Below are positions 1 to 12,496 of a DNA stretch of 64,000 nucleotides, one piece after another. The stretch covers positions 806,001 to 870,000 of the forward strand of contig JAHLMK010000008.1 of the NCBI GenBank assembly GCA_019915135.1, in the 5' to 3' direction. The position numbers and the translations under genes are program-made. The number at the start of each line of letters is the position of its first letter. Within the stretch, counting starts at the first letter, position 1. Source of the stretch: Strobilurus pachycystidiatus. Its lineage: Eukaryota > Basidiomycota > Agaricomycetes > Agaricales > Physalacriaceae. The notes beneath the pieces are model-generated. The model ran no database searches. It was not told the DNA's origin and saw nothing but the letters and a program-made list of their open reading frames with translations.

Positions 1-106
1 GTAACGAATATACATACAAGACTTGATGACATTATTTATATTTTTCAGCATGTGTGAATGCTACAACAGTTAAGTAAGTGACAATAATGATATGATTCAA
101 ACGAGA

Positions 107-1602
107 TCATGGTTCGGCTTTCGGGGCTGATCCTTGTGGTGGCGCGCCTGGGGCTGAACTGGGATTGATACCCCCAAGGAACTGATCCATCATGAGATTC
201 ATTCCCCCATCTTCCCCATTCTCGAAGAAATTGTAATCAATCTCTTCAAGGATGACATTGCCCCCTGTACTTCCTCCGGTGAAGCTGGCGAGAAGCGTCC
301 CAGGAGAAGGAGCCGTTTGGTTCGTAGATGAACCAGCAGCAGTCTGCGCGTCTTCCGCAGTCGAGAAGAGATCTTCACTTCCACCTGCGGCAAGAGAGTT
401 GAGGAAACTTTGATCTTCTTTGCTCTCGTCCGCTTTCCCTGCGAGGACGGTGGTGGGTATGACAGGTGAGAAAAGATCGTCGACACCTGAGCCTGCACCT
501 GCATCGTTGGTGCCGTCCTCGACGGCATCGCCGAAGAGGTCGCTCATATCAATGTCCATGGAGTCAAGGTCTAGCTCAATGGGTTTGTCCGCTGTACCCA
601 TGGACGGATCGATGTTAATATTGGAGGTGGCGGTCGTAGGATCAGGGAGGGTCAAGTCGATGGTATCAACGTGTGTTGAGGTAGAAGCCTCGGGCTGCGT
701 CGACGTGAGAGAAGTCATATCAACTCCTAGAAGTTCCTGAGGGTAATCCTGCGGTCGTGCAGATTTAGGAGCGAGGGTTACAGGTGAATGCAAGCCATCG
801 GGTATTCCGAAGGTGGACGCTTCCTCTGGTGACAGACGGAGAGAGGCGGCAGACAGATCTAGTTTGAGCGGGAAGGTGGGTCGTTGAAGGGAAGATATGG
901 ATATAGCGGATGGTCTGCGACCAGGTATAGAAGATGTAGGAGACGAGTTGGATGGTGTGACTGAGATTGCCTCTGGAGAGTCGGATGCTGGTGGTGCCGG
1001 AGGGGTGGAGGGCTCGACTTGCATCTCTGAGGCTTTGGCAGCCTCTTCAGCTTCCTTAACGCGCTGTTCCTCGCGCTTTAGATCTCTTTCCAATATTGCA
1101 ATAGCACGCAGCTGTTACAGATGTGAGTTCTAACGACATATCCGCGGTAAATGACACTTACCAGATGAGACTCCATTGAATCGCATAGTCGGTCGTATTT
1201 CTCGACTTCGCGCCCTAACGCTGCCGTCAACGACTGAGGCGGTGTAGGCGTATGCTTTGATATTCCGCTGGAGAATATGTTAATGCAAGGTTCAACAAGA
1301 CGCGCCTCATTACTCACAGCCGCTTCGTATCTGCACAGAATCCATATATCAAGCCGGTTTTGACCATTGCGTTCTGTGACTTGTTTCGATTATGGTTCAG
1401 CACGGGCAAACAAGGATCCTACCTTTAGATGATTGGACAAGGCTGTCATCTCAGGCTCTAATATTCCTTTGGGCGCCTGTGGAACAGGGGGCGGAGGCAT
1501 AGCTATGGCGTCCTTGTCGGCCTGTAGCAGAGTCGGGGCATCTCGAGATGTCGAAGCTTTCCTGCCACCGCGCAGTGGTTGAGGTTGAGGTCTAGGCGGC
1601 AT
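107..1602 (-). CDS. putative Mediator subunit 2/29-like protein
   Basis: A four-exon model reads from a start at 1602 to a stop at 107. Exon 1 is basic and proline-rich and ends near 1423 at a GTAGG donor. Short exons follow (about 1318-1385 and 1160-1260), and the last exon is about 340 codons. The middle part has a helical stretch with YDRLCDSMESHL followed by a charged helix starting ERDLKREEQRV. The long C-terminal tail is acidic and Ser/Thr/Pro-rich and looks disordered. A helix with a central LCD motif resembles the core of Med29/Med2-type Mediator tail subunits, which link activators to RNA polymerase II in the nucleus. That assignment is by eye and weak. The gene structure is better supported than the name; it could be another coiled-coil nuclear protein. 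Confidence 0.45.
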
Positions 1603-2176
1603 TTATTATGGAGGTCGAGGACAAGATGCGGAATTCGGGCCGGCCGGTACATTCTGATTTACCTGACGTCCACTCTGCTGCAAGAACGCCCACCCTCCGA
1701 CTGATATGGCGTAATGAATCCAGCGCATTGAATCGAGAAGACGAGTTCAATTGGTCAAATGCCTTCCTGACGCTCATCATCTGAATCATCTTGCGGCCGA
1801 GATACATTTCCAACCAGGGAGTCACATTCCCAGAGTGCGTCTCTAGTGCGTCTCTCCGTATTGGACACTCACTGATGACAGAACACATGTCGTCGTCGAC
1901 TCGCCCGGTGTCTGGGCTTCCCACCCCGATTTGGGGGGTGCATGATATCGTGATCCAGCTCACGCGCATCGTATCTGTGACCTAGATGACTACCGTGTAC
2001 AGTCCGAGACTCAATTAGATGCGCCTGTAGTAATGTTCTACTCAGTGTTGACGCGTTGTGCTGGGCTACGGCCGCTCAATGAACACTGGTTGGGGACGTA
2101 CAAAAGGGTACGTCGTTCACTGTTTCAATACAGTCTTCCTGTGCTCTACTCGCATTCAAACACTCATATTCCTCCT
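1603..2176. other. intergenic region, divergent promoters
   Basis: This stretch lies between the start of the putative Mediator-like gene (reading left) and the hydrolase (reading right). Short open frames overlap on both strands, but none has a recognisable domain or consistent splice sites. It presumably holds both promoters and 5' leaders. I see no repeat or RNA gene in it. Confidence 0.5.
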
Positions 2177-3114
2177 ATGCAGTTGCTCCAAGCCATCCTC
2201 GTCACTTCTCTGGTGGCAGCTACTAGTCAGTCCCGTCGATGGTACAACCTAAACAGTACCCGACTTACAGTACCATTCGATATAGGTACCTCCGCCTTCA
2301 AATTCGAGCGCCTCAACCAAACGGATGCGGTCCTCCTCGTCGTTGATCATCAGCTCGGTCTCTTCCAATTGGTACGCGACCAGGAAGCAACCCAATACCG
2401 CAACAATATCCTTGCACATGCTGCCCTAGGGAAGCTTTTCAACCTGCCAACCATTCTCACTACCAGCGCTGAGACCGGTAAGTCCATTATCCGACAGATG
2501 CAAAACTTGCCTGATTTCATCACATCGAAGGACCAAACGGCCCTCTCCCCCGCGAGATTATTGAGATGCACCCCGATGCACCGTTCATTAAGCGACAAGG
2601 TGAAGTCAATGCCTGGGACAACGCAGATTTCCGTGATGCAGTGCGCGCTACGGGAAGGGAACAAGTCATTCTTGCTGGAATTGTCACAGATGTTAGTCTT
2701 TTCCTCTTCCTTCCATTACAATCCTAGTGGACGTTATCGTTACATCCAGGTCTGCACGGCGTTCCTTGCCCTATCACTCCGTGAAGAAGGCTATAGCGTG
2801 TTTGCCAATGCCGATGCTTCTGGCACACTCAACGCGCAAATCGCTAGTGACGCGAACGACAGGATGCGCTCTGCTGGTGTGCAAGTATTGTCCATGTTTG
2901 CCATAGCGTGTGACCTCATGAGGGATTGGAGGGACACGCCTGGTTCTCTGCAGATGCTGCCATTCTTTGATACGTACGTCTTCTCATGTGAACCTCATTG
3001 AGTCGAGTCTAACTTTGGGCCGATTATAGATACCTGACTGTCTATGGATTCTTAGCTCGCGCTCATGCCGCTGCCGTTACGAACGGTACCATTCTTCCCG
3101 GGGAAAGCGTATAA
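2177..3114 (+). CDS. secreted isochorismatase-family (YcaC-like) hydrolase
   Basis: A cysteine-hydrolase fold protein of the isochorismatase superfamily; the true substrate is unknown. The start at 2177 is preferred over an in-frame one at 2033 because it opens directly with a signal-peptide-like hydrophobic segment (MQLLQAILVTSLVAAT), suggesting secretion. Visible motifs are VLLVVDHQLGLF (catalytic Asp region), PREIIEMHPDAPFIKR (Lys region) and GIVTDVCTAFLAL, whose Cys in the VC motif would be the nucleophile. The coding sequence needs three introns: 2476-2529 (GTAAGT donor), one from a GTTAGT donor near 2690 to CCAG before the Cys motif, and a short one near 2972-3030. The last exon ends in a stop at 3112-3114. 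Length after splicing, about 240 residues, fits the family. Confidence 0.8.
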
Positions 3115-3440
3115 ACAATATTTGAATTGTTGCAAGTCGATATGGATGATATCACAGACCTCTCAGTATGACCTTATGTTGAAATGAGACGTTGCCATAG
3201 ATTCCAAACTAAGATATTTCTATCTAGGAAACATTCCGTCTTCACTTATTCTTCTTGTCTCTTTTGCTGATCCCTCTATCCAGCCAAAATTTAACGATTG
3301 ATAAGTTGTAAGTATGATGTACTCTTAAGGAAAGTTGTGCCAGAACAATAGTTTTCAGGACCTCACTGTCATCGAGATCCTGGCTTGCGGCCACTCTATT
3401 TTAATCCGAATCCACTAATTCGAGAAAGCGCAAGGCTCCT

Positions 3441-4384
3441 TCATGGAGACTCGGGCGCGGGGCCTTTCTGCCGCATGACGGTAGGCTCGGAATCCAAGCC
3501 GTCCCCTTCGACGAACTTTTCCTCGTTCCTCGAGCGCGTGAGACGGATGCGAAGACTGACCACACCATACATGATACAGAAGATGATAGCCTCTGCCACG
3601 AGGATGCCGATGATATAGCCAGCGAGGGAGGCGCCTTGCTCAACCGGGTCTAGGAAAGAGTATACTGATGCATTCGAATTAGACGTATCATCAGTATTCA
3701 AGGGTGGCCACTAACCATAGTAGCCTAGCGTGTAGTGACTCAGATATGCTAAGCCAAGGTACATAGCGAGGACGATGATGTCGGCGACAAGCCAGATCCA
3801 ACGAGGGGCGGGGTTGTTGGTCAAGAGGACTTCGAAGAGGCAGAATGCAAGGTTGATCGCGTGCATCGAGACAGAGGTCCACGTGAGGACGGGGGTACAG
3901 GAGCAAAATGTAGGAGGGATGATAGCCCAATATACGATAGTGACAATGAGAGCTCGAAGGTATTCAATGGGGTGTAACGGAGACGGTAGTGCAAAGCACT
4001 TACGGAACGAGAAGATGGTGCTCCAGAGCCATTCGTGCGCCAACTGCAAAGTACGAGGCCAGAACCTGAGAAGGTAGTGTCCGCTTCCTTGCTTCCCGGT
4101 GTAAGCCCAAACAAAGCCCTGCACGCCAACAGCCCAGAACCAGGAGCACATTCCGGTATAGGTGAGATGAGTAAAGTAAGAAAAATAGCTGAACGAATAG
4201 TCAGACACAGAACAGGTTTTCTTCCGGTCAAGGGAACGAACCCTTTGTCCTGATCGTAAGAAATGCTATAGATCAGTGTGAACATGGCGTAGAAGCCGAA
4301 TGTTAGGCGAATGCATGCCAGGACGAGGGGCGACATCAAAGGCGAGGTAACATAGGCAAAAGCTGGGTCGAATGTGCGAGACAT
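3441..4384 (-). CDS. multi-pass membrane protein, copy 1 (FAR-17a/AIG1-like?)
   Basis: The model starts MSRTFDPAFAYVTSPLMSP at 4384 and ends at 3441 with four coding exons. The first intron has a GTTCGT donor and a CTGAC...TTCAG acceptor, and joins ...DKG to YFSYFTHLTYTG. About six hydrophobic segments are visible, including one after VTIVYWAI and one in WLVADIIVLAMYLGLAYL, then YSFLDP and a final helix before a basic tail with RIRLTRSRNEEK. The order (two N-terminal helices, a His-Ala-Ile-Asn helix, a helix-YSFLDP-helix end) recalls FAR-17a/AIG1-like membrane proteins, some of which hydrolyse fatty-acid esters of hydroxy fatty acids. That is a tentative family match. A close paralogue follows at 5103-6047 on the same strand. 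Confidence 0.7.
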
Positions 4385-5102
4385 GATGGTTGTCCGCGAA
4401 GTCGCATTGCAGCTGGAGCTCAGAGAGGTCGGATTATAAGCATTTTGGTATTTGAAGTTTCACTGACAGTGACAGCTGCAGGATGGGGTGCGCAGTTTAT
4501 CCGTTCCAGCAGTGCGCGTCCCCTTCGAACGGGAACACGAAAAACGATGCACATTTGGTTCTTTTGATAGCATCTTGTAGCGATGTTCCAGTCTGCATCC
4601 ATGCGCTTGCATGCGACGACCACTGAGGTACCATGGCAAGCGAGTCTGTTGCCTTCTAAGTTTTTGATGGCAACGATGTATCCGGTTTGATGGTCCCAGA
4701 TAGCCGGTGGAATACCATGACTGTGCACCATCGTGTAAGGCTTTATTCAATCGCCATGCTCTCATGCTCTCTCTCGGTTAACTGTCCAAAACAGTACTTA
4801 GTAGAAGTTGATGTCAATATGATACGTTGTCATAGATCCAAAACTGAAATACTTGCACCCAGTAGACATTCCGCATTCCCTTGTTTCCTTCTTCCTACCT
4901 CTTGCTGATCCTCTACTGCTCTATTCAGCCAAAATTTGACAATGATTATTAATAATGAGAAGTAAGTATACATAAGTACTCGTAACGAAAGTCTTGCTAG
5001 AACAAAAAGATTCCAGGACCTCACTGTCATCGAGATCCCGGCTTGCGGCCATTCTCTTTGTTACCCAAATCCCCTTCAAATTCAAGACAATATAGGGCTC
5101 CT

Positions 5103-6047
5103 TCATGGAGACTCAGGCGCGGGGCCTTTCTCCCGCATGACGGTAGGCTCAGAATCCAAGCCATCCCCTTCAACGAACTTTTCCTCGTTCCTCGAGCGCG
5201 TGAGACGAATGCGCAGACTGACCACACCATACATGATACAAAAGATGATAGCCTCTGCTACGCCGATGCCGATGATATAAGCAGCGAGGTAGGCGCCTTC
5301 CTTGACCGGATCTAAGAAAGAGTACACTGTTGGAGTTGTGTTAGACATATCATTAGTGTTCAAGGGCGGCCACTAACCATAGTAGCCTAGCGTGTAGCGA
5401 CTCAAATATGCTAATCCGAGGTACATAGCGAGGACGATGATGTCCGCGACAAGCCAAATCCAGCGAGGGATGGGGTTGTTGGTCAAGAGGACTTCGAAGA
5501 GGCAGAATGCAGAGTTGATCGCGTGCATCGAAATAGAGGACCACGTGAGAACGGGGGTGCAGGAGCAGAATGTAGGAGAAAGGAGAGTCCAATATACGAT
5601 GGTGACCAAAATCGCTCGGAGGGATTTAATGAGGGGGGACGGAGGCGGTGGTACAAAGCACTTACGAAACGAAAAGATGGTGCTCCAGAGCCACTCATGC
5701 GCCAACTGTAAAGCACGAGGCCAGGACCTGAGAAGGTAGTATCCGCTTCCCTCTTTGCCAGTGTAAGCCCAAACGAAACCCTGCACGCCAGCCGCCCAGA
5801 ACCAGGAGCACATTCCGGTATAGGTGAGATGAGTAAAGTAAGAGAGAAAGCTAAACAGATAGTCAGACACAACACAGGCTTTCTTCGGTCGGTGGAACCC
5901 GCACCCTGAGTCCCCTTCATAGGCCAAACTGAAGATTAGTGTGAACATGGCGTAAAAGCCAAATGTTAGGCGAATGCATGCCAGGACGAGGGGCGACATT
6001 AAAGGCGAGGTAACATAGGCAAAAGCGGGGTCGAATGCACGAGACAT
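5103..6047 (-). CDS. multi-pass membrane protein, copy 2 (FAR-17a/AIG1-like?)
   Basis: Paralogue of the gene at 3441-4384 with the same exon layout. The start at 6047 opens MSRAFDPAFAYVTS as in copy 1. A longer in-frame extension upstream is ignored because copy 1 has no counterpart. Its first intron also has a CTGAC branch site and ends TTTAG, giving ...DSG then FLSYFTHLTYTG. Most differences from copy 1 are conservative (for example WAAGVQGF for WAVGVQGF, and SISMHAINSAF for SVSMHAINLAF). Both C-terminal tails end KGPAPESP. Retention of an open frame and all splice sites suggests both copies are functional. Family and role are as uncertain as for copy 1. Confidence 0.7.
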
Positions 6048-8091
6048 GATGGTCGTCCGCGAAGCAGTGTCGCGTGTCGCGTCTGGAGCTAAGAGGTGTC
6101 GCATCATGTGCATGAGCATTTCATTAGTCTGGTTGGCATTTGAAGTTTCACTGACAATGACAGGACCAGCTATGGCAGGAAGGATTCCGCTAAGCAGAGG
6201 GAAACGTATCCGATGACCACAGTGAAAAGAGAGAGAAACGTCGTGGAGCTTGAGCACGGTGCGCAAATTGTGTGAGGGATCTATCCGTTCCAGCGGAATG
6301 CTCGCTATAGAGTGCACGCACCCTTCGAGAGAAAAAGAATGCACACTTGGCTCTTTTGATAGCATCTTATAACGAGGTTCCAGTCTGAATCCATCATCAT
6401 GCATTGATGCAAGCGCATGCGGCGACATTGAGCTCCATTGAGGAAGCGATCTGATGGTATCCGGTTTGATGGAGATATAGCCGGTGGCAATGATACGAGC
6501 AGTCCCTGACTTGACACCAGCTTAACACTGACAGTGCACCCATCGTGGAAGTTTGGTCTAAGTCTTGAAGCTTCAAGCGTCATGCTCTCTGTCCTCTGGG
6601 TTACATGGCATAGTCCTACTCTGCTTTGCCCCCATGGAACCTTCCAGTCCTTCTGTTTTCGTTTCAACTGCCCCCGTGGACCCACACTCGCTACACCATC
6701 AAGCAACAGACGGAAGCAGCCCTATTCATTGTTGCACCGCGGTGGAAGCTGACTTCTTGGAATCCGAGCCATATACAGTGAATCCTCCTCTCCGCCTTGA
6801 TGAAACACGGCTGTAACGTCTCCCACACACTTCCGACGCCGAGCTCCCCTGGCGCGCCCGCCTCAGGCTGGTGTGGTTGTGGATTGACTGTGGATTGACG
6901 ACGAGGCTTCAGTGCCATTCAGACAGAATGTATTCGGAACGAGTCGAATCCGCCAGGCTCTAGCTTCGCTACGCGTGCTGAAACTGCCATCTTAATGACT
7001 GTATGGCTTGCTCCTGTGCCCATGACCTACATGATACAGCACTATACATGTTCTCCCACACACTTCCGACGCCGAGCTCCCATGGCACGTCCGCCTGGTG
7101 TGGTCGTGGATTGACGACGAGGGTTCAGTGCCATTCAGACTGATGGTATGCGGAACGAGTCGACTGTCGAATCCTGCGGAACGAGTCGAATCCGAGGCTC
7201 TAGCTTCACTACGCGTGCTGAAACTGCTATCTTGACGACTGTATGGCTTGCTCCTGTGCCCATGTTCTACATGATACAGCACTGTACATGTCAGTCTAAT
7301 CGTCGTCTCCATCTGTCATTTGATTTGCTGCGTCCGCTCTCCTATTTTTGTCTCGAGCTCACAGGCTTTCAAGACGAGCCGCGATTTCACCTACTACCTT
7401 TCGAGTCAGGATGACTGTCGATCTTGCACCTGCAGCTGCGGGAATATGCTTAAACATTTCCTGCTCTTTAGCCTGTCTTGTTTCGTGCGCCTTTGAACTG
7501 ACGATACGGTCGCGTACTTGGGTGAATGATTCATTTCTTTGCTAACTCCAAGCCGATGCATTTTGGTAGCTCATCTGAACGACGCTTTCGTGTATACCCA
7601 AATCGTGGCAAGAATACCGCCTGCCGCGACTGGCAACATCTAAGCAGCTGGCCGATCTAGCACCACTGCGTGAATGAATGCGAAGGACAATGATAGATTC
7701 ATATGGTGTCCTTTCTATCGGTTCATTTTGGTCATCTCCATGCTACGGCTGGGACGGATTAGCGAGGCTTCGATGAGATATCGTCCGAGCGTTCCAATCG
7801 TACGATACGTATACGCGAGTATACCAGGGTATTCAGTCGAACATGAGGCTGCCAGATTTGAACAAGGTCAGGAGATGCAATACAAAATTGAAATACATCG
7901 CCCACCGAGGACACACAAGAGGCAACAACGACTTCCAGACCATTCCAATGCTTTCCAAAGCTTTTCAATGTCAATGTCAATGATCCCAAGGAAGTGCATG
8001 CAGTATATGACGCGGACGGGTTGACCGAAGATAGGGGCGTGGAAACCATACAGGTCGAGTTGAGACGCCAGGCTCTTTGCCTTGCTCTTCG
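6048..8091. other. gene-poor intergenic region with a direct repeat
   Basis: No frame here has a recognisable domain or a convincing exon chain. The left part (to about 6560) belongs to the duplicated leader of the membrane-protein gene. A 235 bp direct repeat lies at 6819-7290. The right part should contain the promoter of the antiporter gene starting at 8092. Confidence 0.55.
6819..7290. repeat. two direct repeat units of ~233-239 bp
   Basis: Unit 1 (6819-7051) and unit 2 (7052-7290) both begin TCTCCCACACACTTCCGACG and end with a shared ATGATACAGCACT block. Unit 2 has a small internal duplication around CGGAACGAGTCGA near 7152-7190. They sit head to tail without a spacer. No open frame or terminal inverted repeats are visible, so they may be a duplicated non-coding segment or a miniature element. 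Confidence 0.8.
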
Positions 8092-11000
8092 ATGTCCAAC
8101 TATTCGCTGCCGTCGCCCTCGGCCGACGACCACGACGGCCAGGCGGCATCGACCCCGACGCCGCGCAGTCATATGCACCGCTCGTTCAGCCATGGCTCGC
8201 GCTTGGCTTCAGACGCCCCACCCCATCATAACCAAGGAACCTCGTACTTCCAGCAGTCGCCGTCAAGTGCCAGGCAGCCTCCGCCGATCTTGAGGCACAG
8301 CTCTTCGTATCACTCGATAAGGCGCAGTGCGGCTCGGAGCACCAGCGTGGGCAGCGCCACCAGATACCGCGACGACGTCAGTGAACAGGACGAAGACGAG
8401 GACGAATCCGCCGAACGCGCTGTGCGACGTGGCGGGAAGGCTCTCGCTGTCGAGGACGACGACGAGAACGACAACACAGGAGAGGACGATGCAGAAGACG
8501 CAGGCTCAGAAGGAGAGGAGGATCCCATAACCATCAAGGGCAGACAGTCACTCATTAACGTCGAGCATCCATTTGGTCTCCCCATCTGGAAGCCGGCTCT
8601 CTACAAGAAGTCTCGTTCGGTCACTCGCTACGCCGACGAGGCCCTCCACTCTGTACCCTCCGCCCAAGCAGAGCGCCACCTTCTCCCCGGCAATATATTC
8701 TGGTTTGTTGTATTTGGCTGGTGGCTCTCCATAGCATGTTTCTTCGCGTCTGCAGTGCTGTATGTCATACCACAAGGCGGACGCAGATATTCGTCTCTTA
8801 TATTTGGCTTGGGCTGGTATCTCGCGTGGCCGTTTGGCAAATATGTTGAAGGAGATCACGAAGAGGAGAAGGAAGATGGTGAGGACGATGAATCGGAAAT
8901 GGCTGCCCATGAACGCTCTATGAGCGGCGACTCCAGTCACACTGTACGGGGAACCGATGATGGCTCCAGCACCATTCGTGGCGCCCCGTCGGTCGCCAGC
9001 GAAGCCCCCTCACCGCGTCACATCCAAACTCTTTCTTGGAATCCCGTCGAAGTTCCCAATGAACACACGTCCCTCCTTCACGCCGTCTCCGAGATGCATT
9101 CACCCACGCCCTCGAAATCCTACGGTGCGACACCACTCACATCAGAAGCCTCTATCGACATCGGTATCGCCAAAGTCAACAGCGCAGACGTACTCGGCAA
9201 AACATGTTTCTGGCTCTTCATGGTGTGTCTCATCGCACCCTTGATGCTCCTCGTCTGCCTTTTCTGCTGGGGTTTGGTTGTGACTATCCCTATGGCCAAG
9301 CTCAACTGGGCCTTGATAAAGCATCTGTTTTCTCGTCCCGATAGCATTCGCTTCTGTGCTGCACCCCCAGCCGTAGTTGTCGCCGAACCTACGGATGGTG
9401 CGTCCACCGCCAGCGCTGGACCACCGCAATTCTCTGTCAAGCATCCAAGGATATCTGCGGGACAAGTTGCTCCCTCAGGCTTCTCCAGGGTCCTTCTTTG
9501 CACTTATCGTGCGGTTGGATGGCAGTACTATAAGTACACTGTCGGAGGCGTAAGCTACTCAGCCCTCCGTCCCTTTGAGCTCACTCACTGACCTCCCTCG
9601 CAGGTTAACATCCTTTTCGTCAACCTTATGCCCGTGGTCTTCTTTGTCATCGTCGATGGACTGGTCCTATTGCCAATGGTCGAGCGCATGCATGAACGCC
9701 ACCAACACGTTCCGAGCTTCCTTGCCTTTGTTGCGTCTCAAGGTCTCATATTCTTCCTCAGTCTACTGAGCGTCATTCCGTTGTCTTACTTCATTGGTAT
9801 GGCTGTTGCGTCTATTTCAGCACAATCATCCATCGGAATGGGCGCGGTGATCAATGCGACATTTGGTTCTCTCATTGAAATCATCTTATACTCGATGGCC
9901 CTTGTCCAGAGCAAGGGTCATCTCGTCGAGGGTTCCATCGTTGGAAGTCTGCTGGCGGGTGTCCTTCTCATGCCCGGAATGAGTATGGTCAGTAGTGCGA
10001 TGAGGCGCAAAGAACAAAAATTCAATGCGAAGAGTGCCGGAGTCACAAGTATGATGTTGATCATGGCAATCATCGGTACTTTAGCGCCTACTCTTTTCTA
10101 TCAGACCTACGGAAACGTGAGTCTTTTCTAATTTTGTCGTCCTTGTTGTCTGACTTGTCTTCTAGTTCCAGCTCATCTGTAAGGACTGTCCCTCAGCACC
10201 GTCGCCGGGGCAAACGAACATGCCTTGGATTTGCGATCAGTGCTATTACCAACATCCTGATCCAGTCGGTGATCCCTTCTACCAGTCCACCGTCAAAAGC
10301 TTGATGTACTTTTGTGCTGTTATCCTGGTCTTTGTAAGTCTACAGTCATGTTCTATAGTACTCCTCCTGATCGTCGCCTCTCGTAGTCTTATTTGATCGG
10401 TCTCTGGTTTTCTCTGCGTACTCATGCCACTCAAATTTGGCAAAACCCGCAACAATTGATGCAGCATGATCTTCCTGTCAACCAGCGTCAGTCTTTATAC
10501 CAGCGACTTGCTCCGCCAGATAGGCCGCATTCTCTAAGTCGGAGGGAAAGTCATGCGACTAATTTGGATGGGCGCGCCGCAATGCCTTCCACGTCTCGTC
10601 GCCCATCTTCACCCGCTCTACCTCGGCGTGTCTCATATGCCAATTCCATTGCTCCCCCACCCACGGGGCTGACACCCATGCTGGAAAGCGTCGACGAGGC
10701 AATTGATCCGGCTGGTCTGCAGCCCATGCAGCTCCCGGACAATCTGACACGCGAGGACCTCACTCGGGCTATTGCGGTGGCCACTGTCAGTGCCCTACGT
10801 CAACAACAGGCACATCCGCCACCATCGCCTGCGGCGACAAGGATCCCAATTGAACACGAAGGCGGTGGACATGGTGGGCATGATGCGCCTTCTTGGAGTA
10901 GGAAGACTAGCGCGAGCGTCTTGATGGCGTGTACGTTGCTGTATGCCATCATTGCTGGTAAGTGCCTGTTCTCGTCCGTTGGGACGGCACTCACACGTCC

Positions 11001-11683
11001 TAGAAATCCTTGTGGATGTCGTCGATGTCATCTTGGAGGGTTCAGGAGTTGACGAGAAGTTCCTTGGTGTTACGCTTTTCGCTCTGGTTCCGAACACGAC
11101 CGAGTTCATGAATGCAATTTCTTTCGCTCTGAATGGGAACATCGCTCTCAGGTAAGTCTCTGAAGACTCCTTCCTTCCGCACTTAGTAACGCTGTGTAGC
11201 ATGGAAATAGGCTCAGCCTATGCACTGCAGGTTTGCCTGTTACAAATCCCAGCCATGGTTGCTTTCTCCGCGTGGTATGCCCCCGACAAGATGGGTGAGG
11301 TCGCCAAGACATTCACGTATGTCTAAATCCTATCAAGTTCTTCTAGCAACTAAGAATTTCAGGCTTATTTTCCCTCGCTGGGACGTTGTTGCCATTGTCC
11401 TCTCAATGTTCTTGATGACCTACACGTATATTGAGGCGAAGAGTAATTATCACCGTGGAAGCATCCTCATTCTCAGGTACGTCGTCTTCACTCTTACCTT
11501 CTGTTGGCTGACCGAGAATCTACCAGTTATCTCGTCCTCACCGCTGGCTTTTACTTCGCTCCCGCCACAGATCAAATTGGCGTTGACAGTGCACATTTGA
11601 ACTCGACATCCTGGACAGAGTTCTCTGCGCTGACCAAACTCCAGTACGCTCGATGGTACCTTCTCTCTTGGTGGCCTTACTAG
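8092..11683 (+). CDS. Vnx1-like vacuolar cation/H+ antiporter (CaCA/CAX superfamily)
   Basis: A large multi-pass exchanger with a long, acidic, Ser-rich cytoplasmic N-terminus. The start is the ATG at 8092 (MSNYSLPSPSADDHDG). The first exon runs to 9549; introns follow at 9550-9603 and near 10117, 10333, 10961, 11152, 11315 and 11476. The stop is at 11681-11683, after WWPY. Two exchanger repeats are visible: a first with GAVINATFGSLIEIILYSMA and a second with LFALVPNTTEFMNAISFAL. These are the Asn/Glu-containing alpha motifs of CAX-type exchangers. Between them lie an extracytoplasmic Cys-rich loop (CKDCPSAP, WICDQCYY) and a long hydrophilic loop. This architecture matches yeast Vnx1, which exchanges Na+/K+ for protons at the vacuole, rather than the shorter Ca2+/H+ antiporter Vcx1. 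Cation preference cannot be read from sequence. Confidence 0.85.
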
Positions 11684-12496
11684 TCGCTATGCCATGCTCG
11701 CTTTTGCTTTTTTAGTTTCTTTTCTTCTCTACGGACCGTAACTGTACATAATAGGCTGGCAGCTGCAGTTTCTTTCTTGATTTTTCCGTTCCTTCATCAA
11801 GTATACCTAAATTAACGACCCCTCACACGTTTAACGACCACCAATTGCCCTCCATCAGAGTCCATTCTGCATATAGCCTAGATTGTTGTATTAATGACGT
11901 CCTCTTTCGTTCGAGCTCGAAAGACTTGCATGTGAACATTCCCCCCGCTTCAAATTAGTCCAAACAAAAGCCTTGTACTGACTAACCATCGGCCTGGCTG
12001 AGGTCGCCGGTCGATATAGCGATAAAGGCCGACGAAAAGAACATGACAAACAAACAACCTCGAGGAATGAAGGTCAAGGCCACCAAGGAGGTAACAAAAC
12101 TAAGGCCTGAAAGAGCGCCTTGGTTGAACTGATTCAAGGCGAGCAATAAAGTGCATATACCTTCCAGGCGGAGTGTTCACTTCCTTTCTCGATGTGAGAA
12201 CTCTAGATTGAGTAACTTTGACAATTCGTGCATGACTGCGATGTCTTGTGACTTGTGTGGTCTATTGACCATTCCAATTGAACAACACATCCGAGTTGTA
12301 CGCACTTGTCGACCAGCGGTATAGGATAATCGGGTTCGACTGGTAACGAGCGATTCAGTGCCACGGAGCGATATTGAGAGATGCTTCATATACGCGTTGG
12401 TATGCAGACGGAATAGTAAATTAAATATTGCGCTGACTGTTTTGCTGCATGAGTCGAGACTGGGAAGAGTAACCTTTTGCAGACGTACCAGATAGA
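11684..12496. other. 3' regions between convergent genes
   Basis: This is the space between the antiporter stop and the mL40 stop. It is AT-richer and has only short overlapping frames without domains or splice structure. It probably holds both 3' untranslated regions and terminators. No repeat or RNA gene is seen. Confidence 0.5.

Larger units (their letters stand above)
3160..6560. repeat. tandem segmental duplication, two ~1.6-1.75 kb units
   Basis: The segments about 3160-4795 and 4796-6560 are diverged head-to-tail copies. Similarity covers the membrane-protein gene, its downstream region (compare the block ending in the shared run GACCTCACTGTCATCGAGAT near 3360 and 5016) and part of the upstream leader (4420-4740 versus 6060-6450). 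The second unit is slightly longer, with insertions upstream of its gene. Many silent differences show this is not a very recent duplication. Confidence 0.8.

Noticed and set aside
7759..8193. 144-codon minus-strand frame overlapping the antiporter start
   Set aside because: It opposes the Ser/Asp-rich first exon of the antiporter and has no recognisable feature.
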